Source: a candidate division SR1 bacterium (GTDB lineage Bacteria; Patescibacteriota; Gracilibacteria; Absconditabacterales; Absconditicoccaceae). Taken from it: a DNA stretch of 64,000 bases. The notes under the pieces were generated by a model. The model worked only from the letters and a program-made list of their open reading frames with translations, did not search any database and had not been told where the DNA came from. The position numbers were made by a program, and so were the translations under genes. The stretch spans positions 88,179 through 152,178 of the forward strand of contig JAPLUT010000008.1 in assembly GCA_026397475.1 (NCBI GenBank), in the 5' to 3' direction. The stretch's first letter is position 1. Each line of letters begins with the position of its first letter. Of the stretch, positions 32,286 through 41,522 are shown piece by piece.

Positions 32286-32591
32286 ATTATTTTTTCCGAG
32301 ATTTTCCAATCTTTTATTCATTACGGTAAAATAACTAATTCCGCGCTTGCTGAATTCGTCATAGATAGCGAAGGTGTTTTTTGTGTTGGCGCTGGCTTTG
32401 TCGCTTTGTTTATTAAATTCTTGCATAAGCTCCTCGTCGTTCATACTTGAAAGACTTTTTTTAAATTCCTTATCAGTAGAATCTTGGAGGCTTTGGTGAA
32501 TTGCTTGAGTTGTTTTTGTTGCCAGGTCTAGTGTTTCTGTGTTGGTAGTGTTGTCTGCTTGTTCTGTAGGAATGAGGGTCATCAAAAGCAA
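32277..32591 (-). CDS. Hypothetical protein, start uncertain
   Basis: At least 104 codons are open on the minus strand, ending at TAA 32277. The clear part is a hydrophilic helical protein (SLQDSTDKEFKKSLSSMNDEELMQEF). Upstream of the TTG at 32591 the frame stays open to 32649 and encodes a strongly hydrophobic segment (VLIIVFIGSLLLMTLI), as expected for an N-terminal anchor, yet no ATG or GTG is found there. The true start may be a rare codon upstream, or the 5' end may be damaged. Confidence 0.45.
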   Translation of the reverse strand: MLLMTLIPTEQADNTTNTETLDLATKTTQAIHQSLQDSTDKEFKKSLSSMNDEELMQEFNKQSDKASANTKNTFAIYDEFSKRGISYFTVMNKRLENLGKNNLE

Positions 32592-32702
32592 TGATCAGAT
32601 AAATACTATTATTAATACTATATTGATTGGGTTGACATCTGCAAGAGATTATGTATGATAGCTATCCCAATTTAAATTTAATTTTTTCAAAAAAATAGAT
32701 AT

Positions 32703-33209
32703 ATGACCTGATCTGAAATACCAAACAACAGATTCCCTTTCATTCACAGCGAAGAAGAACTTTCTAAAAAAAATGGAGGCATTCAATTTATCAAGGACGA
32801 AGAAGGGCATCGAACCCCTAAATCTCTGACAGATGAAGAAGTTTCTGAAATTAAAAAAAAGAAAGAGAGGGGGTTCGGAGCTATAATAATAGGGATCGGA
32901 TGTTCTTATGCAGAAGAGGTTTTTCGCCTCCTCAATAGCAATAAAATGCGAGACATTCATTGACCGGTTGTTGTGGTAGGAAATGATGATTTTTCCGGAA
33001 ATTTTTTTCCTAAGAGTATGGATGAGATAGTCAAAAATTTGGAAATGCCACCGCTTGTGATCAAATCAATAGCGATTGAAGAATTGGCTGCGATAGTTGT
33101 ACCAAAAGTAGAGCCTGCATATAAAAAAATTAAAAAAAACTATCCGATTGTTAAATCGCAAAAAGCAAAAGGCAAAATGCGAAAATGATACAATCAGAAA
33201 AACAAATAA
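32703..33209 (+). CDS. Hypothetical protein, 168 residues
   Basis: The frame from ATG 32703 to TAA 33209 has three TGA codons: codon 3, one in DIHGPVVVVG, and one near the end. The N-terminal half is charged with a Lys-rich stretch; the middle has two hydrophobic strands (GAIIIGIGCSYA and GPVVVVGNDD) that could be part of a small alpha/beta fold; the end is very basic. I recognise no family. Confidence 0.55.
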
Positions 33210-33331
33210 GCATTTCTTTTGTTGAATATCATTAAATTTTTCTTGTCAAATCTATTTTTGACAAAGCCCATTGAAATAGCTCAGGGGATACGTATAGTGC
33301 AGACATAATTATTTTAAATGTACAGTGCTAG

Positions 33332-34765
33332 ATGCTTCACATCAAGGACCTCGGAGACGAACATAAAGAAAATTACAAAATACTTTTAGATAAACGGAAA
33401 AAAAATCCGGACGCTTTATCGTTTTTGAAATTGATCGACGAAACCGATCAATGTTGTTTTCTTACAGGAAAAGCGGGTACAGGAAAATCTACACTTATCA
33501 GAGAACTTATCGAGTTCTGCAAAGAAATTGGCGAGGCTCCGCTTGTGCTTTGATCGACAGGAATATCCGCGCTCAATATTTGAGGACAGACGGTGCATTC
33601 CTTTTTTTCGTTAGGCATCGAAAACGTATTGCCTCAAGAGATAAAACCTTATCTCTTAGACAAAAAAAATAAAAAATATAAACTAAAAAAAAGTAAGATA
33701 CAGACTTTGGTCAACGTTCCTTTCGTTATCATCGATGAGATTGGAATGGTCAATGCAAACACCCTCGACTGTGTAAATCTCCTTATGAAATATTACTTAG
33801 CCGAAGCGGCATGAAATGATGAACTCATCAAAAAACCCTTTGGAGGAAAGCCAGTAATTTTCGTTGGAGATGTCTTTCAATTGCCTCCGGTAAGCACTCA
33901 GGAGCGAAAATATAAATTTGGTGGACACTACGAGAGTGAACGATTTTTTGATTCTCTCACGTTCAAAAAGAAACTCGAATACCACATTATACAACTTAAA
34001 AAAAATTATAGACAAGAATACGATAGCTCTTTTTGAGACATGTTGGATGCGATTAGAAATGAAACAGTTTCTGAACATCATCTTGCTACGCTCAATCAAC
34101 AAGTCGGAGAAGCCAGTGCTGACGTTATATTATTATCAACGCATAGGGGCAGAGTAGACGACATCAATACCCAAAAAATTTCTCAATTACCGGGGAAAGA
34201 ATATATCTACGAGTGAGAGGCAGAGTGAAATTTTCCAGAGTCTATGAAAAAAGCGGATAGTATCTTAAGACTCAAAAAGTGAGCGAAAGTGATGATGGTG
34301 ACCAACGATCCTCGAGGAAAGCGAATCAATGGAACGATGGGAATAGTCGATAATTTATGAGAAGAGTATGTTGATGTATTGCTAGGAGATGAAGTCGTTA
34401 CGGTCACTTCAGAAATACGAGCAAACAAAGAAATTTCTGTTTCTAGCAAGTGAAAGATCAACGAAAAAATTCTCTGAACGTACGAACAATTTCCTCTCAA
34501 ATTAGCCTACGCAATAACTATTCACAAATCTCAAGGGATGACTTTTGATGCATGTACGCTTGATCTTTCTAACACTTTCACTTGAGGGCAAGCCTATACC
34601 GCATTAAGCAGATCAAAGACATTGTCTGGCATTACCTTACTCAACAAAATAGAAAAAAAACATTTATTTTTTAGTTCTTCGATCAAGACGTTCACCAAAG
34701 AGTGGCTTTCTTCCATGCCAATTCCTCCAAAAAATATTTCTGAATATATAAGATGCTTTGATTAA
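33332..34765 (+). CDS. PIF1-like superfamily 1 DNA helicase
   Basis: The 477-residue protein has ordered helicase motifs: Walker A LTGKAGTGKSTL (residues about 42-53), motif Ia STGISALNIGGQTVHSFF, Walker B VIIDEIGMVNA, motif III GDVFQLPPV, LKKNYRQ (motif IV), and AITIHKSQGMTFD plus YTALSRSK near the end (motifs V and VI). PIF1 relatives unwind DNA 5' to 3' with roles in replication and G-quadruplex removal. TGA codons supply glycines in GSTGIS, NIGGQT and TFTGGQA. Upstream is a 122-base gap; no partner gene is evident. Confidence 0.92.
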
Positions 34766-34784
34766 CGCTAATTGACAAAAGCCC

Positions 34785-34802
34785 CCACGGAGTCCTCCGT
34801 GG
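34785..34802. other. GC-rich hairpin after the helicase gene
   Basis: CCACGGAG and CTCCGTGG form a perfect stem with a two-base loop, 20 bases past the helicase stop. No T-run follows, so it may be a mRNA 3'-end stabiliser or a repeat. Confidence 0.4.
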
Positions 34803-34912
34803 TCGCGACAAATAATAGACAAAAAATAGCTCGCAAAACAGCAACTTTTAGGCCACCTTTCAGCTACCATTAGTCTACTTTTCGTCCGTTTTTATTCATT
34901 CATTAAGTTTCT

Positions 34913-35314
34913 ATGATCCACAAAATTATGGCTGGAAATAGCCTCGTCAGTTTAGAAGTCAAACAGATAAAAAGCGAAATTCTACTCCTTATATCCAAAA
35001 GCGATTCTAAAATTTCCTTCAATTATGCTCAGGCAAAACAACTGAACGAAATAATTCAGTCCATCGATCCAGAAAAATATACTTTGAAAGAGTATGGAAA
35101 ATTTTCCAAGTGATCAGAAATTTTCAAGATTTCTATCAGTGAATTTAGAGGCATCAAAAGTCTGCAAATCAGAGAACGACTCCAGTCTCCGACCTACAGT
35201 GGGTTTGGAAAGCAATGAATCGCTCTGCCGACCTACAAGCTCAAAGAGCTGCAAATGCACTTAAAAACCAGCATGCAGGAGTTTATTGATATTTCTTCAA
35301 ATACAAAAGAATAA
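34913..35314 (+). CDS. PC4/YdbC-like single-stranded DNA-binding protein
   Basis: The 133-residue protein has a C-terminal match to the PC4 fold: FKISISEFRGIKSLQIRERL, a loop with TYSGFGKQGIALP, then YKLKELQMHL. The pattern EFxG ... IRE ... GKxGIAL is typical of transcriptional coactivator p15/PC4 and bacterial YdbC, which bind single-stranded nucleic acid as dimers. The N-terminal half is helical and unrecognised. TGA encodes Gly after KFSK and the Gly of KQGIAL. It precedes the candidate structured RNA by about 25 bases. Confidence 0.65.
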
Positions 35315-35338
35315 AGAACATTCAATTATATAATTTAA

Positions 35339-35452
35339 AGACGCTCCGCTGGGGGTCACTTTTTGGCATTGCCCCAAAAACTGACGAAAAAGGTCTAGGA
35401 AAAATCATCCGCCATTTGATTTTTCCGGACTAGACAATCAGAGCGGACTTTT
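35339..35452 (+). ncRNA. Candidate structured RNA with three-way junction
   Basis: A closing stem TCCGCT (35345-35350) with AGCGGA (35442-35447) encloses two hairpins. Hairpin A pairs 35355-35366 with 35374-35385 (11 pairs, one C-C mismatch). Hairpin B pairs 35393-35407 with 35417-35435 (15 pairs, four-base bulge). A TATAAT lies at 35329-35334, seven bases before the structure, and CTTTTCAGCTTTT follows it. It matches no small RNA class I know. No reading frame explains it. Confidence 0.5.
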
Positions 35453-35521
35453 CAGCTTTTGAAACTCAATACGTTTTTTCTCGCAATGAATCTTTGTGTT
35501 TTTTAATAAAAAATCAAATTG

Positions 35522-35549
35522 TTGACATTAAGGGTTAAATGTATATAAA
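35522..35549 (+). promoter_or_regulatory. Sigma70-type promoter of the BI-1-like operon
   Basis: TTGACA and TATAAA are separated by 16 bases, about 30 bases before the first ATG. Confidence 0.75.
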
Positions 35550-35578
35550 CAAAGAATAAACAAAACCTAAAAAATATC

Positions 35579-35905
35579 ATGGAAAATCAAGACATAAATT
35601 TTCAAGGGGAAACTCCACTTGAGAAAGTGTCGAGAAATCCTTGGTGGGTAAAGGTAATCCCACATCTTGCCATCATCTGCATATTATTTAATATGGCATA
35701 TTATGGCCAGTATTTCGAATGGGGAATTATAGTCTCCTTATCAATAGGAGGAGGTCTTCTGATAAAAGAAGACATTATTATACTTCCCAAACAAGGAATA
35801 CCTTGGATGCTATTATTTTTTGCAATTTACTTGCTGGTAGCTATCCAACCCATCACACTCTGCGTAAATTGGATTATCAACGCAGTACAACTATTTAATA
35901 AGTAA
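35579..35905 (+). CDS. Small membrane protein, first gene of UGA-free operon
   Basis: The 108-residue protein has a short polar N-terminus and about three membrane helices (roughly residues 25-42, 46-62 and 78-103). No in-frame TGA is used; all glycines are GGN. No family is recognised. It is followed after 26 bases by the BI-1-like gene and shares the promoter at 35522. Leader sequence AAACAAAACCTAAAAAA before the ATG recurs before the third gene of the operon. Confidence 0.75.
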   Translation: MENQDINFQGETPLEKVSRNPWWVKVIPHLAIICILFNMAYYGQYFEWGIIVSLSIGGGLLIKEDIIILPKQGIPWMLLFFAIYLLVAIQPITLCVNWIINAVQLFNK

Positions 35906-35931
35906 ATAAACAGTTAAACAAAAAAAATCGT

Positions 35932-36606
35932 ATGAAAAATTTCAAAACAATCACAACAGGAGTGTATGCCCGCACAGGACGGCCAACACTATCAGCCAAC
36001 ACATTTTATTTTGTGATGGTAGTAGCATTGATTTGGGGCCTTTTAGGCACCGCAATCGTAGCAAATTCTATAGAAAAATCTGGTTACCTGCCAGATATGC
36101 GAAGTGTTTTTGCGCTCGCAATTGCATTCCCATTAGTGGGAATAATTGTTGCCCTCTTAAGCAATAATGTATGGGTATCCTTTGTTGCATACACATTCAT
36201 TATAATGCCATTTGCTGGCATCTTGGCTCCAGTTCTGAATCAGTATCATTCAGGATTGATATTCAATAGTTTTGGTATCACAGCATGTACTACCGTGTGG
36301 CTAGGTGTAATGGGAATAGCATATCCTAGCTTCTTCGATAAATTTTTTCGAGGAGCGATTATCGTTGGGGTGTGCCTTGGTCTGACTGGGATATTTCAAT
36401 TCATGAATTCAGATGTTCATCTCGGAGTGATTGACTATGTATCTTCAGGTGCGCTTTCATTAGCTGTAGTCTATACTATGTACCGTGCAAACAGTCTTAC
36501 AAAGACGGCCAGGAGTGCTATAGATGTTGTAATAGACATGTACCTCGACATCATCAACCTAATCTTTTATCTTTTCAAGGTAATCGGCAAGAAAAGAACA
36601 GAGTAA
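35932..36606 (+). CDS. Bax inhibitor-1 (BI-1/YbhL) family membrane protein
   Basis: The 224-residue protein has about seven membrane helices, the family core, and the typical end DVVIDMYLDIINLIFYLFKVIG followed by a basic tail. The SDVHLGVIDYVSSGALSLAV segment also fits the family. BI-1/YbhL proteins are pH-sensitive calcium-leak channels in the membrane. The gene has no in-frame TGA, unlike most neighbours, and so would make the same protein under the standard code. It is the middle gene of a three-gene operon. Confidence 0.85.
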   Translation: MKNFKTITTGVYARTGRPTLSANTFYFVMVVALIWGLLGTAIVANSIEKSGYLPDMRSVFALAIAFPLVGIIVALLSNNVWVSFVAYTFIIMPFAGILAPVLNQYHSGLIFNSFGITACTTVWLGVMGIAYPSFFDKFFRGAIIVGVCLGLTGIFQFMNSDVHLGVIDYVSSGALSLAVVYTMYRANSLTKTARSAIDVVIDMYLDIINLIFYLFKVIGKKRTE

Positions 36607-36627
36607 ACAAAACCTAAAAAAAATAAA

Positions 36628-37026
36628 ATGAATACATTACAACAAATTTTGGTGATTCTTTTGAAGCTCACCCACTACCCATTGTTCAAAGGTAGTGTGC
36701 CGGATGAAATCAGGGAAGAGTCATTTATAAATGCCTTTATAAATTCTGGACTCGTTAATTTAAAAATCAGAATTATGAAGGACAAAACTTTTATTCTGAC
36801 ATGGGATTCTGCGATTGGTAGTACAGTTGCATTTCCCCTCACCGATAATGAATTTTTCTTCTCACGTATTAGAACATACGATAAGAAAACAAGGGTGCTT
36901 GGTGATAAGATTATTGTGTATGTGCACAATGATCATGAATCACAAATAACAGTAGAACATGAGGTTGCTAAAATAAAGCAGATCTTCATGAGCTATTCCA
37001 TTGAAGTTCAGAATCACTTCAAGTAG
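36628..37026 (+). CDS. Hypothetical protein, third gene of UGA-free operon
   Basis: The 132-residue protein is soluble except for a hydrophobic start (LQQILVILLKL) and has a mixed alpha/beta composition. No family is recognised. It contains no TGA codon and is preceded by the same AAACAAAACCTAAAAAA leader as the first gene of the operon, 21 bases after the BI-1-like gene. A strong terminator follows, closing the operon. Confidence 0.7.
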   Translation: MNTLQQILVILLKLTHYPLFKGSVPDEIREESFINAFINSGLVNLKIRIMKDKTFILTWDSAIGSTVAFPLTDNEFFFSRIRTYDKKTRVLGDKIIVYVHNDHESQITVEHEVAKIKQIFMSYSIEVQNHFK

Positions 37027-37053
37027 GCAATCCATTTAATTTATTATTTCCTT

Positions 37054-37080
37054 GCTCCGGGTATTACCGGGGCTTTTTTT
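37054..37080 (+). terminator. Rho-independent terminator of the BI-1-like operon
   Basis: GCTCCGG and CCGGGGC pair around GTATTA and are followed by seven Ts. Confidence 0.85.
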
Positions 37081-37178
37081 AATATTCTATTTTAGAGTAT
37101 GTTATATTCTCCTTCGAAAATATATTATTGAAAAACAATGGTAGTTCTATAATCTAGAGTTACTTCCAAATTTAAAAC

Positions 37179-37198
37179 CTGCCTGCCGCAGGCAAGGT
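37179..37198. repeat. Short palindromic CCTGCCTGCCGCAGGCAAGG repeat
   Basis: A GC-rich palindrome in an AT-rich gap, similar to those at 30435-30450 and 43688-43703. Confidence 0.55.
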
Positions 37199-37230
37199 TC
37201 AAAAATTTAAATTTTAAATTATTGTTTCTT

Positions 37231-37422
37231 ATGACAAAGCCCTATCGTTCTCTTGACGAAATCCTCGGCATCTTTTCGATTACTTTGTCGACCGCAAAAA
37301 GCATCATCAAAAAATATAAGGTAGATACGTTCACAAATAAAGGCTTTAAGGTCCACGTAAAAGAATTTAATAAGGCCTATACCAAGCATTACAATCCATC
37401 GCTATTCATAGAAATTAAATAA
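37231..37422 (+). CDS. Small helix-turn-helix-like protein
   Basis: The 63-residue protein (from ATG 37231; TTG 37222 is also in frame) reads like a compact DNA-binding helix set: LDEILGIFSITLSTAKSIIKKY followed by a basic strand. No larger domain is present. It may be a remnant of a repressor or a stand-alone regulator. No TGA is used. A terminator lies about 70 bases downstream, just ahead of comM. Confidence 0.45.
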   Translation: MTKPYRSLDEILGIFSITLSTAKSIIKKYKVDTFTNKGFKVHVKEFNKAYTKHYNPSLFIEIK

Positions 37423-37491
37423 GAGCTCTTGAAATTTTACGCAAGATTATTACAATTCATTCGTTGCCAAATAGTTCAAACAGAGGGAATG

Positions 37492-37519
37492 AGATACTAA
37501 ATTTTAGTATCTTTTTTTT
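37492..37519 (+). terminator. Rho-independent terminator ahead of comM
   Basis: AGATACTAAA pairs with TTTAGTATCT and a run of Ts follows; it ends about 8 bases before the comM ATG. Confidence 0.7.
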
Positions 37520-37526
37520 GTATATC

Positions 37527-39071
37527 ATGATTCAAAAAGTAAAAACTTACGCCAATGTCTGACTCGAAGGACATGAAATTACGGTCGAAGCAGATTCCAG
37601 CAAATCCTTGCCCACCATTGAAATCGTTGGCCTGCCGGACGCCGCGATCAAGGAGTCAAAAGAACGTTTGAGAGCGACTTTTCGCAATGCAGGCATTCTT
37701 CTACCCAACAGAAAAATCGTCCTCAATCTCTCGCCTTCAGATATTAGAAAAGTAGGAACAGGATTTGATTTGCCCATGGCGGTCGCGATATTGTTTCTTA
37801 CTTTTGAAGACAAAATTACTTTGCCCCAAACGGAATATTTATATTTCTGAGAGCTCTGATTAGACGGAAGCGTGAAGAGAGTTAATTGACTTTTGCCTTG
37901 CGTTATTAGCGCTATACGCCAGTGATACAAGCATTTTTTCGTGCCCGAAGAAAATGTCTATGAATTGGAATATGTCCCCGGGATATACATTTATCCGATA
38001 GGAAAATTTGATCAGATAGTTGAATATTTTATAGAAGGAAAAGAATTTTATTGTATCGATCAAGCAAAGGATATAGAAAAATTATATCAAGAAAGCGATG
38101 TTCATGAGGTAGATTTTGCACATATCAAATGACAGCTTATTGCAAAAAGAGCATTGGCAATCGCCGCAGCAGGACTCCATAATATCATCATGGTCGGCGC
38201 GCCAGGAAGTTGAAAAACTTTACTCAGTAAAGCTCTGCCAAGCATCTTGCCGCCCTTATGATTCGAGGAAATTCTCGAAGTCAGCCAAATATATTCCATC
38301 GTCGGTAAGCTCAGCAAAGACGTTCCGCTTGTTACTAAAAGGCCATTTCGCCAGGTCCACCATACGGCTTCCAGGATTTCAATTGTTGGCGGAGGTACGC
38401 GTTTGACGCCGGGCGAAGTGAGTCTAGCGCATAAGTGAATTTTGTTTTTTGACGAATTAACTGAGTTCCCGAGAGAGGTTCTTGAGGTACTTCGTCAACC
38501 GCTAGAAGATAAGTCGGTTGTGATTTCCAGAGTCTCGGGAACGATTCAATATCCTGCGAGTTTTATGTTTGTCGGCGCGATGAATCCCTGCATCTGCGGA
38601 TATTACAAGGATCCGCAAAAAGCCTGCAGTTGTTCCTTGCTAGATATTAAGCGCTATCAAAGCAAAATCTCCTGACCGCTGCTAGATAGGATTGATATGA
38701 TTTTAGAAATTCCCAGAGAAGATATCGACAAGATTCTCAACAATATCGCGGAAGAAAATTCCTCCAGCATCAGAGAAAAAGTCGTCAACGCTTGGAGAAT
38801 CCAACAAAAAAGATTTCTCTGACTGGGTATCTCATCCAACTCACAGATCACATCAAAACATATCGACGAACTTATTCCTCTCGACAGCGCCTGCAAAGAT
38901 TTCCTCTCTCTCGCATCTAGAAAACTTGTCCTCTCCACAAGAGTCGTACACCGCACGATTAAGCTCGCAAGAACTATCGCCGACATCCAGTGACAAGAAT
39001 TCATTACCATCAATCATCTCGCTGAGGCGATGCAGTATAGGAGCAAAACTATGTTTGTAGACGAGGGATAA
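37527..39071 (+). CDS. comM: ComM/YifB-type Mg-chelatase-like AAA ATPase
   Basis: The 514-residue protein has the N-terminal ChlI-like domain ([50 protein letters not shown]), an AAA core with Walker [17 protein letters not shown] and Walker [11 protein letters not shown], the Cys-rich insert MNPCICGYY ... CSCS, and the ComM C-terminal helical domain. ComM is a helicase that helps branch migration when taken-up single-stranded DNA recombines. TGA encodes the last Gly of the Walker A loop and glycines in YANVGL and YFGELGLDG. In a small epibiont genome it supports DNA uptake. Confidence 0.92.
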
Positions 39072-39249
39072 ATTTAAAATTTAGAATTTAAAATTTAAAA
39101 AAATAAAGAATTTAGAAAAAAATAAAATAATTTAAAATTTAGAAACAATAAAAGAATTTAGAAATTAGGGTATTCTAAATTAATGTCTTTTGTTCTTGAA
39201 TTGTAAATTCTAAACTATGCTATTTCGTTTTTAAACTCTAAATTATTCC
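39072..39249. repeat. AT-rich AATTTAGAATTTAAAATTT repeat block
   Basis: The gap between comM and the four-helix-bundle gene is made of AATTTAGAATTTAAAA-type units. A smaller block follows that gene at 39628-39670. Confidence 0.6.
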
Positions 39250-39627
39250 ATGATCTATGATCTAAAAGAAAGAGTCCTTTTATTTAGTAAGCAACTGCTT
39301 AGGTATATAAAAACCGTATACATTACAGACATTAATAAAAATATAGTGAATCAAGTATTAAGGTCTTGAACGAGTATAGGAGCAAATTACTGTGAAGCGA
39401 ACGGAGCAAGTTCAAAAAGAGACTTTGCAAATAAAATATACATTTGTAAGAAAGAGTCTAAAGAAACGGCGTATTGGCTTGAATTATTATCAGAAATAAC
39501 AAATACCGCAAGTGCGCAGTTAGAAAATATCATCAAGGAATCGAAAGAAATTGCTCGTATTTTCAATAAGATAGCTCAAAGCTTCAAAAACAAATCACCC
39601 CAAAATCCAGTCACTTCTAAATTATAA
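39250..39627 (+). CDS. Four-helix-bundle protein (S23/23S rRNA IVS family)
   Basis: The 125-residue protein has the family core RSGTSIGANYCEANGASSKRDF and KKESKETAYWLELL, with a helical remainder. The family was first found inside 23S rRNA intervening sequences and is very common in candidate-phyla genomes as a stand-alone gene. Function is unknown. TGA encodes Gly in RSGTS. The last three codons are part of the flanking AATTTATAATT repeat. It is flanked on both sides by repeat blocks. Confidence 0.85.
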
Positions 39628-39710
39628 ATTCTAAATTGTCTTGTTTTTAAATTAAGCTTTCTAAATTACTTTTTGTCATTGAAAGCCTAATTTACGCCTG
39701 GGCTTTAGCA

Positions 39711-39738
39711 TTGAAATTGAACAGGAGAAGAGTATACT
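39711..39738 (+). promoter_or_regulatory. Promoter of gpmI
   Basis: TTGAAA and TATACT are separated by 16 bases, 36 bases before the gpmI ATG. Confidence 0.55.
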
Positions 39739-39774
39739 CATAGATAACACGTTTATAGAGCTTACCTCATTGCT

Positions 39775-41301
39775 ATGAAAAAACTCGCCCTGATTATCCT
39801 AGACGGATTTTGAATAAATAAGAAAACACCACAATATAATGGAATCACCCAAACAAATTCTCCTGTATTTAAAAAGCTATTTTCAGAGCCGTACGCGTCT
39901 TTAGATGCTTCTGGGAAAGCCGTAGGCTTGCCAGCGGGACAGATGGGAAATTCTGAAGTCGGACATATGACTATCGGTTCTGGAAGGATTATAAAACAAA
40001 ACTTAGTAGAAATAGATGAAATGCTTGATGATAAGAGTTTTGCAAAGATACCAGAATTTCAAGCGGGAATTGCACACTGTAAAGAGAACGATTCTAACTT
40101 GCATCTCATCCAACTTTTCTGACCCGGAGGTGTGCATGCTTCTGATTCTCATCTTAAAAAAATCCTAAAATTAATCCCCAAAGAAATACAGGTTTCACTG
40201 CATCTTTTCGGTGATGGAAGAGATCTTCCGCCTATGAGTATGCTCGCATTGATGCAGGAGTTTGAGAAGTTTCTCAAAGCTTTTCCCAACGTAAAGATTT
40301 CAAGTCTTGCATGAAGGTATTATGGCATGGATAGAGATAATAACCGAGAAAGGGTTCAGAAATCTTATGATGAAATTGTCTTCGGTCAGTTACAAACCAG
40401 CGACACCCCAAGCGAATATATCGCAAAATCTTACGAAAAATTAATCACCGACGAATTCCTTCTTCCGGTAAGTTTCGTCTGGGGAGAACAGATAGAAAGC
40501 GGTGATGCGGTCTTCAATCTCAATTTCAGGTCTGATAGAGCAAGAGAAATTACCCAAGCAATCATGGTTTCTATCAACAAAAAATATGCTGAAGATTATC
40601 CTACGCGAGAGAAACATTTTCTCATCAAAAGACTCGACAACATCTACTTTGTAGCGATGAACACATATTACAAAGAGTACGAAGGAAAGGTATTTATGGA
40701 ACAACCGGACATCAAAAATACTTTATCGGAAGTGATTTCACATAATGAACTTCGTCAACTTCACCTCGCCGAAACGGAGAAATTTGCTCATGTCACGAAA
40801 TTTTTTAACGGAGACAGACACATCGTGTTCGATGGCGAAAAAGACATTCTCGTGCCTTCGCACAAAGTTGCAACCTACGATCTTGACCCTGAAATGTCCG
40901 CACAAGAAATTTACGACCAGTTCGTCGCGCAAGCAAAAGACTTTGATTTCATAGTAGTCAATTTTGCAAACGGAGACATGGTGGGACATAGCGGAAAACT
41001 CGACGCCGTCGTCAAAGCAGTTAAAAAACTTGATGGCATCACCAAAGACATTATCGCGTTCTGCGACAAAAATAATTACGAACTTCTTATCACTGCCGAC
41101 CATGGAAACTGTGAAGACAAAGGTACTCCAGAGGCACCGATAACGGCACATAGTACTAACCCTGTTCCTTGCCGATACATCAGCAAGGGCAAGACCAAAT
41201 CGCTCAAAAAAACCGGCGGACTTTCGGATATCGCTCCTACAGTATTGACGCTTATGGGATTAAAAATTCCTAAAGAGATGAAAGGAAAATCACTTATATA
41301 G
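39775..41301 (+). CDS. gpmI: 2,3-bisphosphoglycerate-independent phosphoglycerate mutase
   Basis: The 508-residue enzyme interconverts 3- and 2-phosphoglycerate. Motifs include LIILDGFGI at the start (metal ligand Asp), GQMGNSEVGHMTIGSG (catalytic Ser), FGPGGVHASDSH, AGRYYGMDRD, FRSDRAREIT, VNFANGDMVGHSG and TADHGNCED near the end; all belong to the alkaline-phosphatase-like two-metal site. TGA encodes Gly in DGFGI, in LFGPGG and in LAGRYY. Only three TGA are used in the whole gene. It is the one clearly intact glycolytic enzyme in the window, besides the changed pyruvate kinase. Confidence 0.95.
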
Positions 41302-41479
41302 GACAATGGGAAAAGGGATTTGGTCCTAGGACCTTTGACCTTCTATCTCGTCCCTGATAAAAGAGTTGTCACAAAACGCCGATTTGTTCGTATACGTATA
41401 TGTAAGCATTTATTTTTTCTTGTAGTTTGATAATCACACAAAAGATTTTTTGCTCTAAAACAGTAAATTCATCATATCA

Positions 41480-41504
41480 AGCTACGGAATCGTAGCTTTT
41501 TTTA
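41480..41504 (+). terminator. Terminator in the ABC-F leader (possible attenuator)
   Basis: AGCTACG/CGTAGCT with loop GAAT is followed by seven Ts and lies 20 bases before the ABC-F ATG, 180 bases after gpmI. Confidence 0.75.
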
Positions 41505-41522
41505 AATTAATGTTTTATTCTT

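Noticed and set aside
34664..34870. Minus-strand 68-codon frame after the PIF1-like helicase
   Set aside because: It overlaps the end of the helicase gene and an untranslated hairpin, has no family match and no neighbours on that strand.
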